Of a DNA stretch of 64,000 nucleotides, positions 24,779 to 33,078 are shown in pieces. Under the pieces are notes generated by a model. It made no database searches. It was given only the letters and a program-made list of their open reading frames with translations, and was not told the DNA's origin. Within the stretch, counting starts at the first letter, position 1, and every line of letters starts with the position of its first letter. The translations under genes and the position numbers were made by a program. The DNA lies in NCBI GenBank assembly GCA_910589155.1, contig CAJURY010000001.1:186001-250000 (forward strand), read 5' to 3'. The DNA is from an uncultured Oscillospiraceae bacterium. GTDB lineage: Bacteria; Bacillota; Clostridia; Oscillospirales; Oscillospiraceae.

Positions 24779-25765
24779 ATGAAGGTATTTTTTGCGTATT
24801 TAAAGAGAAAACGCAGGTCAATTTTCCTGTTTGGCGCTGTTTTCCTGATCTTGTGGATCGTTTTGGGGCTATACCGTCTGCCCACAGAACCGGTTGCATA
24901 TAGCTTTGCCCTGTGCGGGTTGGTTCTGTTTATTGAATTTGTTTCAGATTTTCTCCGTTTTCGGAAAAGGCATCAGTTGCTCTCCCATATCCAGGAGGAG
25001 ATTTTGAATACCGATGAGAACTTGCCGCAAGCGGCCAATCTGCTGGAGGAGGATTATCAGATTCTTATCCGCAATTTGTTCCAGAAGAAAGCCGCCATTG
25101 AAACCCAGGCTTTGCAAAAGCAGGAGGATATGCTAAGCTACTATACCATGTGGGTGCACCAGATCAAAACCCCTATTGCCGCTATGCGGCTTTTGCTGCA
25201 GGAAAGCGGCGGTGAGCACCGGGGGCTGGAAGGAGAACTGTTCCGGGTAGAAGAATATGTAGAAATGGTGCTTTGCTATTTGCGCCTTGGAAGTACGACG
25301 ACAGATTACCGCTTCTATGAATATGATCTTGATAAAATTCTGCGCCAGGCGGTGCGAAAATATGCCCCCTTGTTTATTCGCAAAAAAATTGCGCTGCAAT
25401 ATGAGCCGGTGCATTTTACTGTGCTCACTGACGAAAAATGGCTGCTTTTTGTGGTAGAGCAGGTGCTATCGAACGCGCTGAAATATACAGCCTCCGGCAG
25501 CATTACGGTGGCTTTTCATGCCCCTGCAACTCTCAGCATCCGCGATACCGGTATCGGCATTGCCCCGGAGGACTTGCCCAGAATTTTTGAGTGCGGGTTT
25601 ACCGGCTGTAACGGGCGGCTGGATAAGAAATCCACAGGAATCGGATTGTATCTTTGCCGTCGTATCTGCAAAAATCTGGGGCATAACATTGGCGCAACCT
25701 CGCAAATTGGGCAGGGAACGGAAATTCAAATCGACCTGCGCCGAAGGGATTTGGAGATTGAGTAG
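24779..25765 (+). CDS. BceS-like intramembrane-sensing histidine kinase
   Basis: 328 aa. Two membrane helices near the N-terminus (about 13-33 and 38-58) with almost no extracellular loop, typical of intramembrane-sensing kinases that read the state of a Bce-type transporter. The phosphorylated His lies in MWVHQIKTPIAAMR; N, G1 and G2 boxes are VLSNALKYT, IRDTGIGI and STGIGLYL. It sits between the regulators and the ABC transporter genes, as in bceRS-bceAB loci. Confidence 0.93.
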   Translation: MKVFFAYLKRKRRSIFLFGAVFLILWIVLGLYRLPTEPVAYSFALCGLVLFIEFVSDFLRFRKRHQLLSHIQEEILNTDENLPQAANLLEEDYQILIRNLFQKKAAIETQALQKQEDMLSYYTMWVHQIKTPIAAMRLLLQESGGEHRGLEGELFRVEEYVEMVLCYLRLGSTTTDYRFYEYDLDKILRQAVRKYAPLFIRKKIALQYEPVHFTVLTDEKWLLFVVEQVLSNALKYTASGSITVAFHAPATLSIRDTGIGIAPEDLPRIFECGFTGCNGRLDKKSTGIGLYLCRRICKNLGHNIGATSQIGQGTEIQIDLRRRDLEIE

Positions 25766-25766
25766 C

Positions 25767-25843
25767 AACCTTGCAAAATTGTAAGGTTTCCGGGAAAAAT
25801 GTAAGGTAAATCGCTGGCACGCCGCCAATGCGGCATGTATAAT
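25767..25843 (+). promoter_or_regulatory. Regulated promoter of the Bce-type transporter with inverted and direct repeats
   Basis: An imperfect palindrome AACCTTGCAA-aa-TTGTAAGGTT (25767-25788) overlaps a direct repeat of GTAAGGT at 25781 and 25801, exactly 20 nt apart (two helical turns). Downstream are a weak -35 (TGGCAC, 25815-25820), a 17-nt spacer and a perfect TATAAT (25838-25843). A poor -35 with repeats just upstream is what an OmpR-family activator needs. Confidence 0.7.
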
Positions 25844-25874
25844 AGTGCCATAAAAACCAACAGGAGGTTTTCTT

Positions 25875-26639
25875 ATGGCTGTATTGGAAGTCAGAAATGT
25901 AAAGAAAATTTATACTACCCGCTTCGGCGGCAATCAGGTGCAGGCGCTTTCCGACGTCTCTTTTTCCGTGGAAAAAGGGGAGTATGTGGCGATTATGGGC
26001 GAAAGCGGCTCCGGCAAAACCACGCTTTTGAACATCGTGGCGGCGCTGGATAAGCCCACCTCTGGAGAAATTTTTCTGGGCGGGCGGAATCTTGTAACGC
26101 TGCCGGATTCTCAGACCGCCGCTTTCCGGCGGGAAAACCTGGGCTTTGTTTTCCAGGATTTTAATTTGCTGGACACCCTTTCCGTGGAGGACAACATTTA
26201 TTTGCCCTTGGTGCTGGCTGGGAAAAAGCCCCTGCAAATGCGACTACTTTTGGAGCCGCTGGCGCAGCAGCTTGGCATATACGACCTGCTGAAAAAGTAC
26301 CCTTATGAAATTTCCGGCGGTCAGAAGCAGCGCACCGCTGTAGCGCGGGCGTTAATTACCAAACCCAAGCTGGTGCTGGCGGATGAACCTACCGGCGCAT
26401 TGGACTCCAAGGCGACAGATGAAATGCTGCGTCTGTTCGCCAAAATCAACGCCGGTGGGCAAACCATCTTAATGGTGACGCATTCTGTGAAGGCGGCCAG
26501 CCATGCTTCCCGCGTGCTGTTTATCAAAGACGGCAGCGTATTTCATCAGATTTACCGAGGCGGCAACTCCAACAGCGAAATGTATCAGAGTATTTCCGAC
26601 ACCTTGACGCTGCTGGCCACAGGAGGCGACGAGGGATGA
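25875..26639 (+). CDS. BceA-like ABC transporter ATP-binding protein
   Basis: 254 aa. Walker A GESGSGKTT (42-50), Q-loop in FVFQDFNLLD, signature ISGGQKQRTAVARAL, Walker B LVLADEPTGALDS and switch His in MVTHSV. It is of the MacB/LolD type used with FtsX-like permeases. ATGGCT at 25875 follows AGGAGG. Its stop overlaps the permease start (ATGA). Confidence 0.95.
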   Translation: MAVLEVRNVKKIYTTRFGGNQVQALSDVSFSVEKGEYVAIMGESGSGKTTLLNIVAALDKPTSGEIFLGGRNLVTLPDSQTAAFRRENLGFVFQDFNLLDTLSVEDNIYLPLVLAGKKPLQMRLLLEPLAQQLGIYDLLKKYPYEISGGQKQRTAVARALITKPKLVLADEPTGALDSKATDEMLRLFAKINAGGQTILMVTHSVKAASHASRVLFIKDGSVFHQIYRGGNSNSEMYQSISDTLTLLATGGDEG

Positions 26640-28663
26640 TGTACGCGAGACTTGCTGTAAACGGGATCCGCAAAAACCGCAAGACCTACGTCCCGTATTT
26701 TTGCACCTGCACCATTATGGTGATGATTTTTTACATCGTCAGTTGTCTGAGTCAGGATCCTGTTATCCGGCAGATGCGCGGCGGCGAAATGCTGCAAATG
26801 CTTTTGAATTTCGGCACCGTGGTGGTGGGTATTTTTTCCCTGATTTTTCTTTTTTATACCAATTCCTTTTTGATCCGCAGAAGAAAGCGGGAGTTTGGTC
26901 TTTACAACATTCTTGGCATGGGCAAAATCAATATTGCGAGAATCCTCATCTGGGAAACGCTGTTGCTCTGGGTGAGCGCGCTGGTTTTGGGTCTGGGTCT
27001 TGGCATTTTGTTTTCCAAGCTGTGCCAGCTTTTGGCCACCGCTATGCTGGGCGGACAGGTCAGCTATCATTTCACCGTTCAGCCCAACGCAATTGTTATG
27101 ACGTTTAGCGTATTTGCTCCCATTTTCCTGTTGATTTTGCTGAACGCCCTGCGGCAGATCAGCGTTTCCAAGCCTGTCGAGCTGCTGCACAGCAGCGCGG
27201 TAGGCGAAAAAGCGCCAAAAGCCAATTTTATTCTGGCAATTTTGGGCGCGGCGATTCTGGCGGCTGCGTATTATCTGGCTGTCACCATTCAAGATCCCGT
27301 GGAGGCGTTGGCCTGGTTTTTTATCGCGGTTATTCTGGTTATTATCGCAACCTATATGCTGTTCATTGCCGGTTCTGTGGCCATCTGCAAGCTTTTGCAG
27401 TGGTGCAAGGGGTATTATTACAAGACCAATCATTTTATTTCCGTTTCCTCCATGCTGTACCGCATGAAGCGCAACGGCGCGGGGCTTGCTTCCATCTGCA
27501 TTCTTTGCACCATGGTGCTGGTAACGGTTTCAACTACGGTCTGCCTGTATATTGGGACAGAGTCCAGTCTGCGTCTGCGTTATCCCAGAAATATTACCAT
27601 TGATATGCAGTCCCAGGAAAACACCCAGAACGTGCAAAATATTGTTCACGAAACGCTGTCCGACAAGGGCGCTGCGCCGGAAAACGAAATTGCCTACCGG
27701 TATCTGGGCTTTTCCGGGAAATTAGAGGGAGACGGCGCGATTACCCTGGATCGCGCAAAATTTGTAGGAGATAATATTGTATTTTCTGAGCTGCGGAGTA
27801 TTTACTTTATTCCTGTGGAGGATTATAATAAATTGATGGGAACCAGCTATGCGCTGGAGGGAGGGGAGGCGCTCCTTTCCGTCAGCGACAATCGGTTTCC
27901 TTACGATAAGCTACAAATCGGGGATTACTGTACCTACAATATTACGAACCGGGTGGATTTCGTTCGCACCGGCGACGATGTATCAACAATTGTTTCCACG
28001 CTTTATGTGATTGTTCCTACCGTTGAGGAGCTGCTGGGCTTGCAGCAGTATCAGGCGGGCTTTTATGAGGAAAACGCCTCCGAACTGAGTTACTATCTGG
28101 GTTTTGACCTGGATTGCGACGATAAAGAGCAGATTGAAATTTATCAGGCAATCGATCAGCGTTTGGAAGCGCTGGAAGGCGAGGACGAAATTTCCTTCCG
28201 GGTGGAGAGCATCGCCAACGAGCGGGCGGATTACATCGGTTTGAACGGCGGCCTGTTTTTCCTGGGCATTTTGCTGGGCTTTACCTTCCTGCTGGGCGCA
28301 GTGCTGATTATGTACTATAAGCAGATCACCGAGGGCTATGAGGATCAGGATCGGTTTGAGATTTTGCAAAAGGTCGGCATGACCCGCGGCGAAATCCGCA
28401 AATCCATCAACTCTCAGGTGCTGACTGTATTCTTTTTGCCGCTGATTGCGGCGGGGATTCATGTGTGCTTCGCGTTTCACATGGTATCTTTGCTCATGCG
28501 GATGCTGGGACTTGTAGACGTAAAGCTGTTTGGCTATGTAATAGCCGGTTGTTTCGGCCTGTTTGCCGTATTTTATGTAGCCATGTATATGGCGACCTCC
28601 CGTTCTTACTTTGGTATTGTAAGCGGAAGGGAAAGGAGAAGGAGACATGGGGTGTCTGGGTAA
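26636..28663 (+). CDS. BceB-like FtsX-domain ABC permease
   Basis: 675 aa with ten predicted membrane segments: FtsX-like domains near residues ~60-180 and at the C-terminus (~540-665), and a large extracytoplasmic domain between segments 7 and 8 (about 320-530). This is the layout of BceB/VraG permeases, which free lipid II-cycle intermediates from cell-wall peptide antibiotics and signal to the adjacent kinase. It overlaps the YccF gene by 17 nt. Confidence 0.92.
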   Translation: MMYARLAVNGIRKNRKTYVPYFCTCTIMVMIFYIVSCLSQDPVIRQMRGGEMLQMLLNFGTVVVGIFSLIFLFYTNSFLIRRRKREFGLYNILGMGKINIARILIWETLLLWVSALVLGLGLGILFSKLCQLLATAMLGGQVSYHFTVQPNAIVMTFSVFAPIFLLILLNALRQISVSKPVELLHSSAVGEKAPKANFILAILGAAILAAAYYLAVTIQDPVEALAWFFIAVILVIIATYMLFIAGSVAICKLLQWCKGYYYKTNHFISVSSMLYRMKRNGAGLASICILCTMVLVTVSTTVCLYIGTESSLRLRYPRNITIDMQSQENTQNVQNIVHETLSDKGAAPENEIAYRYLGFSGKLEGDGAITLDRAKFVGDNIVFSELRSIYFIPVEDYNKLMGTSYALEGGEALLSVSDNRFPYDKLQIGDYCTYNITNRVDFVRTGDDVSTIVSTLYVIVPTVEELLGLQQYQAGFYEENASELSYYLGFDLDCDDKEQIEIYQAIDQRLEALEGEDEISFRVESIANERADYIGLNGGLFFLGILLGFTFLLGAVLIMYYKQITEGYEDQDRFEILQKVGMTRGEIRKSINSQVLTVFFLPLIAAGIHVCFAFHMVSLLMRMLGLVDVKLFGYVIAGCFGLFAVFYVAMYMATSRSYFGIVSGRERRRRHGVSG

Positions 28664-29006
28664 TTTGCTTTGGTTCCTTTTTGGCGGCTTCTGGCAGGGA
28701 CTTGGATGGGGAATTGCGGGGGTGCTTTGGAGCATCACCATTATAGGAATCCCCATAGGTCGTCAATGCTTTAAATTTGCATCTTTGGCGTTTTTCCCTT
28801 TTGGAAAGGAAGTGCAGTACGGAGGCGGCGCGGGAAGCGCGATCCTCAATGTGTTCTGGCTTCTTATCAGTGGGATTCCTCTGGCAATCGCCGCTGCAAT
28901 TAACGGCATTTTACTTTGTTGCACCATCATTGGCATTCCTTTTGGAATGCAGTGCTTCAAAATGGCGAAGCTTGCGCTGTTCCCCTTTGGCGCAAGGGTA
29001 ATTTAA
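28647..29006 (+). CDS. YccF domain membrane protein
   Basis: 119 aa consisting of two tandem YccF (DUF307) units, each with an internal pattern TIIGIPIGRQCFKFA / TIIGIPFGMQCFKMA followed by FFPFG / LFPFG. Function unknown; inner membrane. GGAAAGGAGAAGGAG precedes its ATG inside the end of the permease gene, so it is the last gene of the Bce-like operon. Confidence 0.92.
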   Translation: MGCLGNLLWFLFGGFWQGLGWGIAGVLWSITIIGIPIGRQCFKFASLAFFPFGKEVQYGGGAGSAILNVFWLLISGIPLAIAAAINGILLCCTIIGIPFGMQCFKMAKLALFPFGARVI

Positions 29007-29009
29007 AGG

Positions 29010-29043
29010 AAACCCGCCGCCGGAACTTCCGGCGGCGGGTTTC
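29010..29043 (+). terminator. GC-rich hairpin after yccF
   Basis: Perfect stem AAACCCGCCGCCGGAA / TTCCGGCGGCGGGTTT; short T stretch only. Confidence 0.7.
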
Positions 29044-29487
29044 AGAGTATAAAAAAACTCATTATAATATTAAAAAATGAAGGGTTAAAAACGAAGTCTT
29101 TCATTTTGATCTTTTGATTATGGTTTGTTCTTTGCTTTTGTTCCCTATCCTCCGGGGGGTGACTTTTCTTCGGCGAAAAGTCACCAAAAGCCGCCGGGCT
29201 GCGGCCCGGAACCCGTAGGGGCTTGGGCGGCGGTGCGTTTGAATCACATTGCAAGGCTGAAACTAGTTACGCGCCGTCTTACCCACAGCGTATCGTTACC
29301 CACGGCGCGCCCGCGCGCCCGCCGAGCGACCGTTTCCTTGCAAAACCTGGTGGCAGTTGCATTGAAATGACTGCCAGCAAACGCCGCCACGAACTACCAT
29401 GCAAAACTTACAAATTGTGCTTTTTGCAAATTGCTACTGCAAATTATGCATTTTTATCTTTAGAATTTCATTTTTTGACAGGCTGAA
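29044..29487. other. Non-coding, hairpin-rich block of unknown nature
   Basis: No convincing gene in 444 nt. Seen: hairpin GGTGACTTTTC / GAAAAGTCACC around a TTCGGC loop (29158-29185); stem CCGGGC / GCCCGG (29194-29209) enclosed by GCCGCC / GGCGGC (29190-29195 with 29227-29232); CGCGCCGT / ACGGCGCG (29270-29277 with 29302-29309) with TTACCCAC repeated inside; TGCAAAAC repeated at 29338 and 29399. Near-identical GC-rich palindromes flank the block. It could be an interspersed repeat, a decayed element or a structured RNA. Confidence 0.5.
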
Positions 29488-29517
29488 ATCCGCCGCCGGA
29501 AGTCCCGGCGGCGGTGT
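29488..29517 (+). terminator. GC-rich hairpin with T-run at the right end of the non-coding block
   Basis: Stem CCGCCGCCGG / CCGGCGGCGG then GTTTTTT on the plus strand. It would end a plus-strand transcript crossing the block, and may also serve the minus-strand nagZ-like gene. Confidence 0.65.
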
Positions 29518-29520
29518 TTT

Positions 29521-30849
29521 TTATTCTACAATGATACCGGCTTCCAGCTTAGCTGCCAGAATACGGAGCACGCTTTCGTTGATACGTTCTTCTGTGATAT
29601 CGCCATCTTCCAGCGCGGACAAGATGCCGCCTACGGCCGCTTCCATATCCTCCGGCATGAGCAAAATGTCACAGCCGGCTTGAACGGCCTGCACGGCGGC
29701 GGAAGCCGCGCTGTAATTGTCTGTGATTGCGTCCATATTCATAGCGTCGGTAATGACAAGTCCGTTGAACTTCAGATTGCCCCGCAGAATATCTGTCACA
29801 ATCATTTTAGACAGAGAAGCGGGAGTGCTGCTGCCAACCACGTTCCGGCAGGTGATATGCCCCACCATGACAAGATCTGCGCCAGCGTCAATACCGGCGG
29901 AGAAGGGAACAAATTCTCCTGCGAGCATTTCCTCCAAGGTACGGCTGGTATTTGCAGAGCCGCTATGGGAGTCCGCGTCTGTGGTGCCGTGACCCGGGAA
30001 GTGCTTCAAGGTGCAAAGCACGCCGCTTTCTTTATAGCCTTCCACACAGGCGGCTACAAGCTCCGCCGCTGTTTCAAAATCAGAACTGAAAGCGCGGCTT
30101 CCAATTACGTCGTTGTCAGGATCGGCGTTGACGTCTGCAACCGGGGCAAAGTTCAGGTTAAAGCCAAACTTGGCAATATCCGCTCCAATGGTTTTGCCCA
30201 CATTTTTGGCTTCCGCCGCGTCAGCAACGGTAGCCATATTGCCGAAAACTGTAGTTCCCATAGCGCTGTTGGAAGCGATACGGGAAACAGAGCCGCCTTC
30301 TTCATCTACAGCAATAAATAGCCCTAGTTTGCTGTAAGACTGCACGTTGGAAATCATTTCCGTAATCTGCTCTGGGTCTTCAATGTTTTGGGCGAAATAC
30401 ACCAGACCGCCAACGGGGTATTTTTCAATGGCTTCGCGGGTCGCGTCGCCGGAACGGGTGGCGGTCTCTACGCCGGTGAGCTGCTCCGGCGTAATGACCA
30501 GCATCTGATACACCTTTTCTTCCAGCGTCATGGTATCCAGAACCTTTTGCGCCTGTTCCAGATACAAGCTGTTGTCCTCCGGCTCCGTGACAGGTTGGGT
30601 GGGTTCTGTGGTAGGCTCGGTATTTTCTTCTGTGGGCGGTTCGGTTGATTCATCTGTCGGCGCAAGGGTGGTCGGCGTCGTAGGCGCGGGATCATTTTCA
30701 CTCTTACGCAGCATTTTCGGCAATAAAACCGCCGCGGCCGCTGCGAGCAGAGCCAAAATCACAAAGCTAATAATCCAAGCCCGCCTTCTTCTTTTTTTCT
30801 GCTGCCTGCGCGCGTATATCTCGCGGATGGTAATCTCTCTGTCATTCAT
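29521..30849 (-). CDS. Membrane-anchored glycoside hydrolase family 3 (NagZ-like beta-N-acetylhexosaminidase)
   Basis: 442 aa. A basic N-terminus, one membrane helix (about 24-45), a Thr/Pro/Glu-rich linker (about 52-92) and a GH3 catalytic domain. KHFPGHGTTDADSH carries the NagZ-type His/Asp acid dyad, and VITDAMNMDAI carries the nucleophile Asp. This type cleaves N-acetylglucosamine from peptidoglycan fragments; the anchor and linker place it outside the membrane, as in Gram-positive NagZ. No C-terminal GH3 domain. It stands alone. Confidence 0.93.
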   Translation of the reverse strand: MNDREITIREIYARRQQKKRRRRAWIISFVILALLAAAAAVLLPKMLRKSENDPAPTTPTTLAPTDESTEPPTEENTEPTTEPTQPVTEPEDNSLYLEQAQKVLDTMTLEEKVYQMLVITPEQLTGVETATRSGDATREAIEKYPVGGLVYFAQNIEDPEQITEMISNVQSYSKLGLFIAVDEEGGSVSRIASNSAMGTTVFGNMATVADAAEAKNVGKTIGADIAKFGFNLNFAPVADVNADPDNDVIGSRAFSSDFETAAELVAACVEGYKESGVLCTLKHFPGHGTTDADSHSGSANTSRTLEEMLAGEFVPFSAGIDAGADLVMVGHITCRNVVGSSTPASLSKMIVTDILRGNLKFNGLVITDAMNMDAITDNYSAASAAVQAVQAGCDILLMPEDMEAAVGGILSALEDGDITEERINESVLRILAAKLEAGIIVE

Positions 30850-30958
30850 AAACTGACTTCGCCTCCCTGAAATCGAAAAATAAGCATTTTCAACTTATTC
30901 TACCATATCAAGGAGAAATCGGCAAGATACATTTTGCTTTTTCCTGTTGGTTTTTCTT

Positions 30959-32383
30959 TTAATTTAAGGGGCGGTTCGCCGGGCCGTCCAGCTTTCTGCC
31001 GTCTGGGGTGTAGCGGGAGCCGTGACATGGGCAGTCCCAGGTGCCTTCTTCTGGATTCCACGCAAGCTGGCAGCCCATATGGCTGCATTTGGAAGGAACG
31101 GTTTGCAGCCTTCCGTCCGCTTGGCGATAGGCAGCAGCTTTCTTGCCGTTACAGCGAACGACGCCGCCTTCTGATTGGGGCAGGGTTTCTGCGCTCCGTT
31201 TCGGCATAGTCAAAAACTGTTTTCCCAGATTTTTTACTGCGACGCCGGTTTCTTGCAGCATAGCCTTTGCTGCAGTGGAGGAAAAACGACGGGGAGAAAA
31301 AACGCTTTCGTTCTTCTGATTGCAGATTGCGTCCGTCAGCGCGGCGGCGGTGGCCATAGCGGAGGTCATGCCCCATTTTTGAAAGCCTGTTGTAACAAAC
31401 CAGTCTTTTTTTGTTGGGGAAAAAACGCCGGCATAAGGAATTTTGTCCAGCGTCATGCAATCCTGCGCCGACCAGTAGCTATGCAGGCGACAGCCCGGAT
31501 AGAAATCTCTTGCGGCATTCCAAAGGCTTTCGTAATTTCCGCCCCAGGTATTTTCGCCGGTGCGGTGGCCTTTGCCGCCCAGAAGCAAATATTGCTGATG
31601 CCGTCGGAAGGAAAATGTATCTTCCTCTATGCCGATATACATATCGTCAGGCTCCGGGGCGTTTTCCAGCGCGAGGACATAAGAGCGTTCTTGATGCATT
31701 CGCATGAAATAAAAGCCGGGAAATCGAATAAAAGGGTAGTGACACGCAAATACAATTTTTTTTGCGGTTACAGTTCCTTGCGGCGTATGCAGCTTGTGTC
31801 CGTGGACGCTTAGAACAGGGGTATTTTCATACACATGAAGCTGTTCCGCCAGGGCTTTTATAAATTTTAGAGGATGAAACTGCGCCTGATTTTCAAAATA
31901 TACGGCTCCAGCCACAGAAAAGGGAAGTTCCGTCTGCCGTGTAAAATGCGCGGGCAGGCCGAGGGAATCTGCCGCCATAGCTTCCCGCAGCAAAGGATGC
32001 TCGTCATGCACAGCGTATAGATACGCTTTTTTTATTTCAAAATCGCAGTCGATTTGCAGCCTGTCGATGATGCGCTGGTAAGCGGCAATGGCGGTTTGAT
32101 TGGCTTCGGCGTATTGCTTTGCGGTATCCTTTCCAAAATCGCGGAGCAACGTATCATAGATCAGATTGTGCTGCGAGGTGATTTTAGCCGTTGTATTTTG
32201 CGTTTGACCGGATGCAATGCTTCCGGCTTCCAAAACTGTCACCTGGAAGCCCTGCTCCTGTAAGAGAAAAGCGGTCAGAAGTCCGCTGAGCCCCGCGCCG
32301 ATGACGGCGACTTCCGTATCCAAATTCTGCGTCAGCTTTTGACGCGCTGGGATTTTGCAGCTTTCCCGCCAAATTGATTCCAT
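30959..32383 (-). CDS. FAD-dependent oxidoreductase with C-terminal Rieske domain
   Basis: 474 aa. DAO-type FAD domain starting with EVAVIGAGLSGLLTA and ending near residue 375, then a Rieske [2Fe-2S] domain whose ligands are in CSHMGCQLAW and CPCHGSRYTPDG. This fusion is known in Firmicutes and gut anaerobes, but substrates are undefined. A redox chain from FAD to the Rieske cluster is expected. No partner gene is adjacent. Confidence 0.92.
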   Translation of the reverse strand: MESIWRESCKIPARQKLTQNLDTEVAVIGAGLSGLLTAFLLQEQGFQVTVLEAGSIASGQTQNTTAKITSQHNLIYDTLLRDFGKDTAKQYAEANQTAIAAYQRIIDRLQIDCDFEIKKAYLYAVHDEHPLLREAMAADSLGLPAHFTRQTELPFSVAGAVYFENQAQFHPLKFIKALAEQLHVYENTPVLSVHGHKLHTPQGTVTAKKIVFACHYPFIRFPGFYFMRMHQERSYVLALENAPEPDDMYIGIEEDTFSFRRHQQYLLLGGKGHRTGENTWGGNYESLWNAARDFYPGCRLHSYWSAQDCMTLDKIPYAGVFSPTKKDWFVTTGFQKWGMTSAMATAAALTDAICNQKNESVFSPRRFSSTAAKAMLQETGVAVKNLGKQFLTMPKRSAETLPQSEGGVVRCNGKKAAAYRQADGRLQTVPSKCSHMGCQLAWNPEEGTWDCPCHGSRYTPDGRKLDGPANRPLN

Positions 32384-32516
32384 ATTATATCCCCACCTTT
32401 TTTTCTAGTTTTGGCAAAGGGGAGAAAAATATGCGCGCAAAGTTTACAGAAACTTCACTGGTAAAAAGCAGAAAAGCCTATTATAATAAAAAATAAAATG
32501 CGGAAGGAGTTACACA

Positions 32517-33023
32517 GTGAAAAAAACGCTCTTTTGGGGCGGAACTGCTTTCCTTATTTTGCTGGCGGTATTATGTACTTTAAAAGGCTGCGTTCAGGAG
32601 AAAGAATCGCCTGGGCAGATTTATATCAATACACACAATTATGCGGGAGAAGGCTCGTGGTTCAGCGAGTTCGTTATACTGGAAGATAAAGTCGCTTTTC
32701 TATGCCACTATGAAATAGAAAACAAAACCAATCAACCGGCGTTTGTCAAGCTGATTGGGGATTTTTCTGCGGAAACGAAAATTTCTCTGATTGAAGAAGC
32801 GGAGCTGCCGGGCGTAATGACAGACATATCCAATGCCACGCAAATTGACGACGCGGCTTTCCAGAATGCGGAAAAGGCGCTGGATGAAAATGGCGGAAAG
32901 ATAGAATTAAAACCGGGGAAAAACGAGTTTTGGGTTTTGTACATAGGTACACACGCAGGCGGCAGCCGAAAGGCCAATCGTCTCCTGCCTGAAACTAAAA
33001 TTGAAATTTGCGGCGAACAATAA
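32517..33023 (+). CDS. Hypothetical exported protein
   Basis: 168 aa. Start GTG 32517 after GGAAGGAG. The N-terminal hydrophobic stretch (about 8-22) ends in TLKGC, which could be a degenerate lipobox (Cys25) or simply a membrane anchor. The rest looks like a beta-rich extracellular domain (YINTHNYAG, FVKLIGDFSAETKISLIEEAELPG). No family recognised. TATAAT at 32482-32487 is a likely -10. Confidence 0.7.
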   Translation: MKKTLFWGGTAFLILLAVLCTLKGCVQEKESPGQIYINTHNYAGEGSWFSEFVILEDKVAFLCHYEIENKTNQPAFVKLIGDFSAETKISLIEEAELPGVMTDISNATQIDDAAFQNAEKALDENGGKIELKPGKNEFWVLYIGTHAGGSRKANRLLPETKIEICGEQ

Positions 33024-33075
33024 AAAACGGCAAGCCCGCGTAATCGCAGCGCGGAGCTTGCCGTTTTATTTTCTC
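33024..33075. terminator. Bidirectional terminator between convergent genes
   Basis: Stem AAAACGGCAAGC / GCTTGCCGTTTT with inner CGCG / CGCG pairing; T-rich on both strands. Confidence 0.88.
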
Positions 33076-33078
33076 TGT

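Noticed and set aside
29125..29486. Open frames of 81-94 codons in the non-coding block
   Set aside because: Rich in Arg/Pro/Ala from GC-rich stem sequences, overlapping hairpins, no ribosome-binding site.
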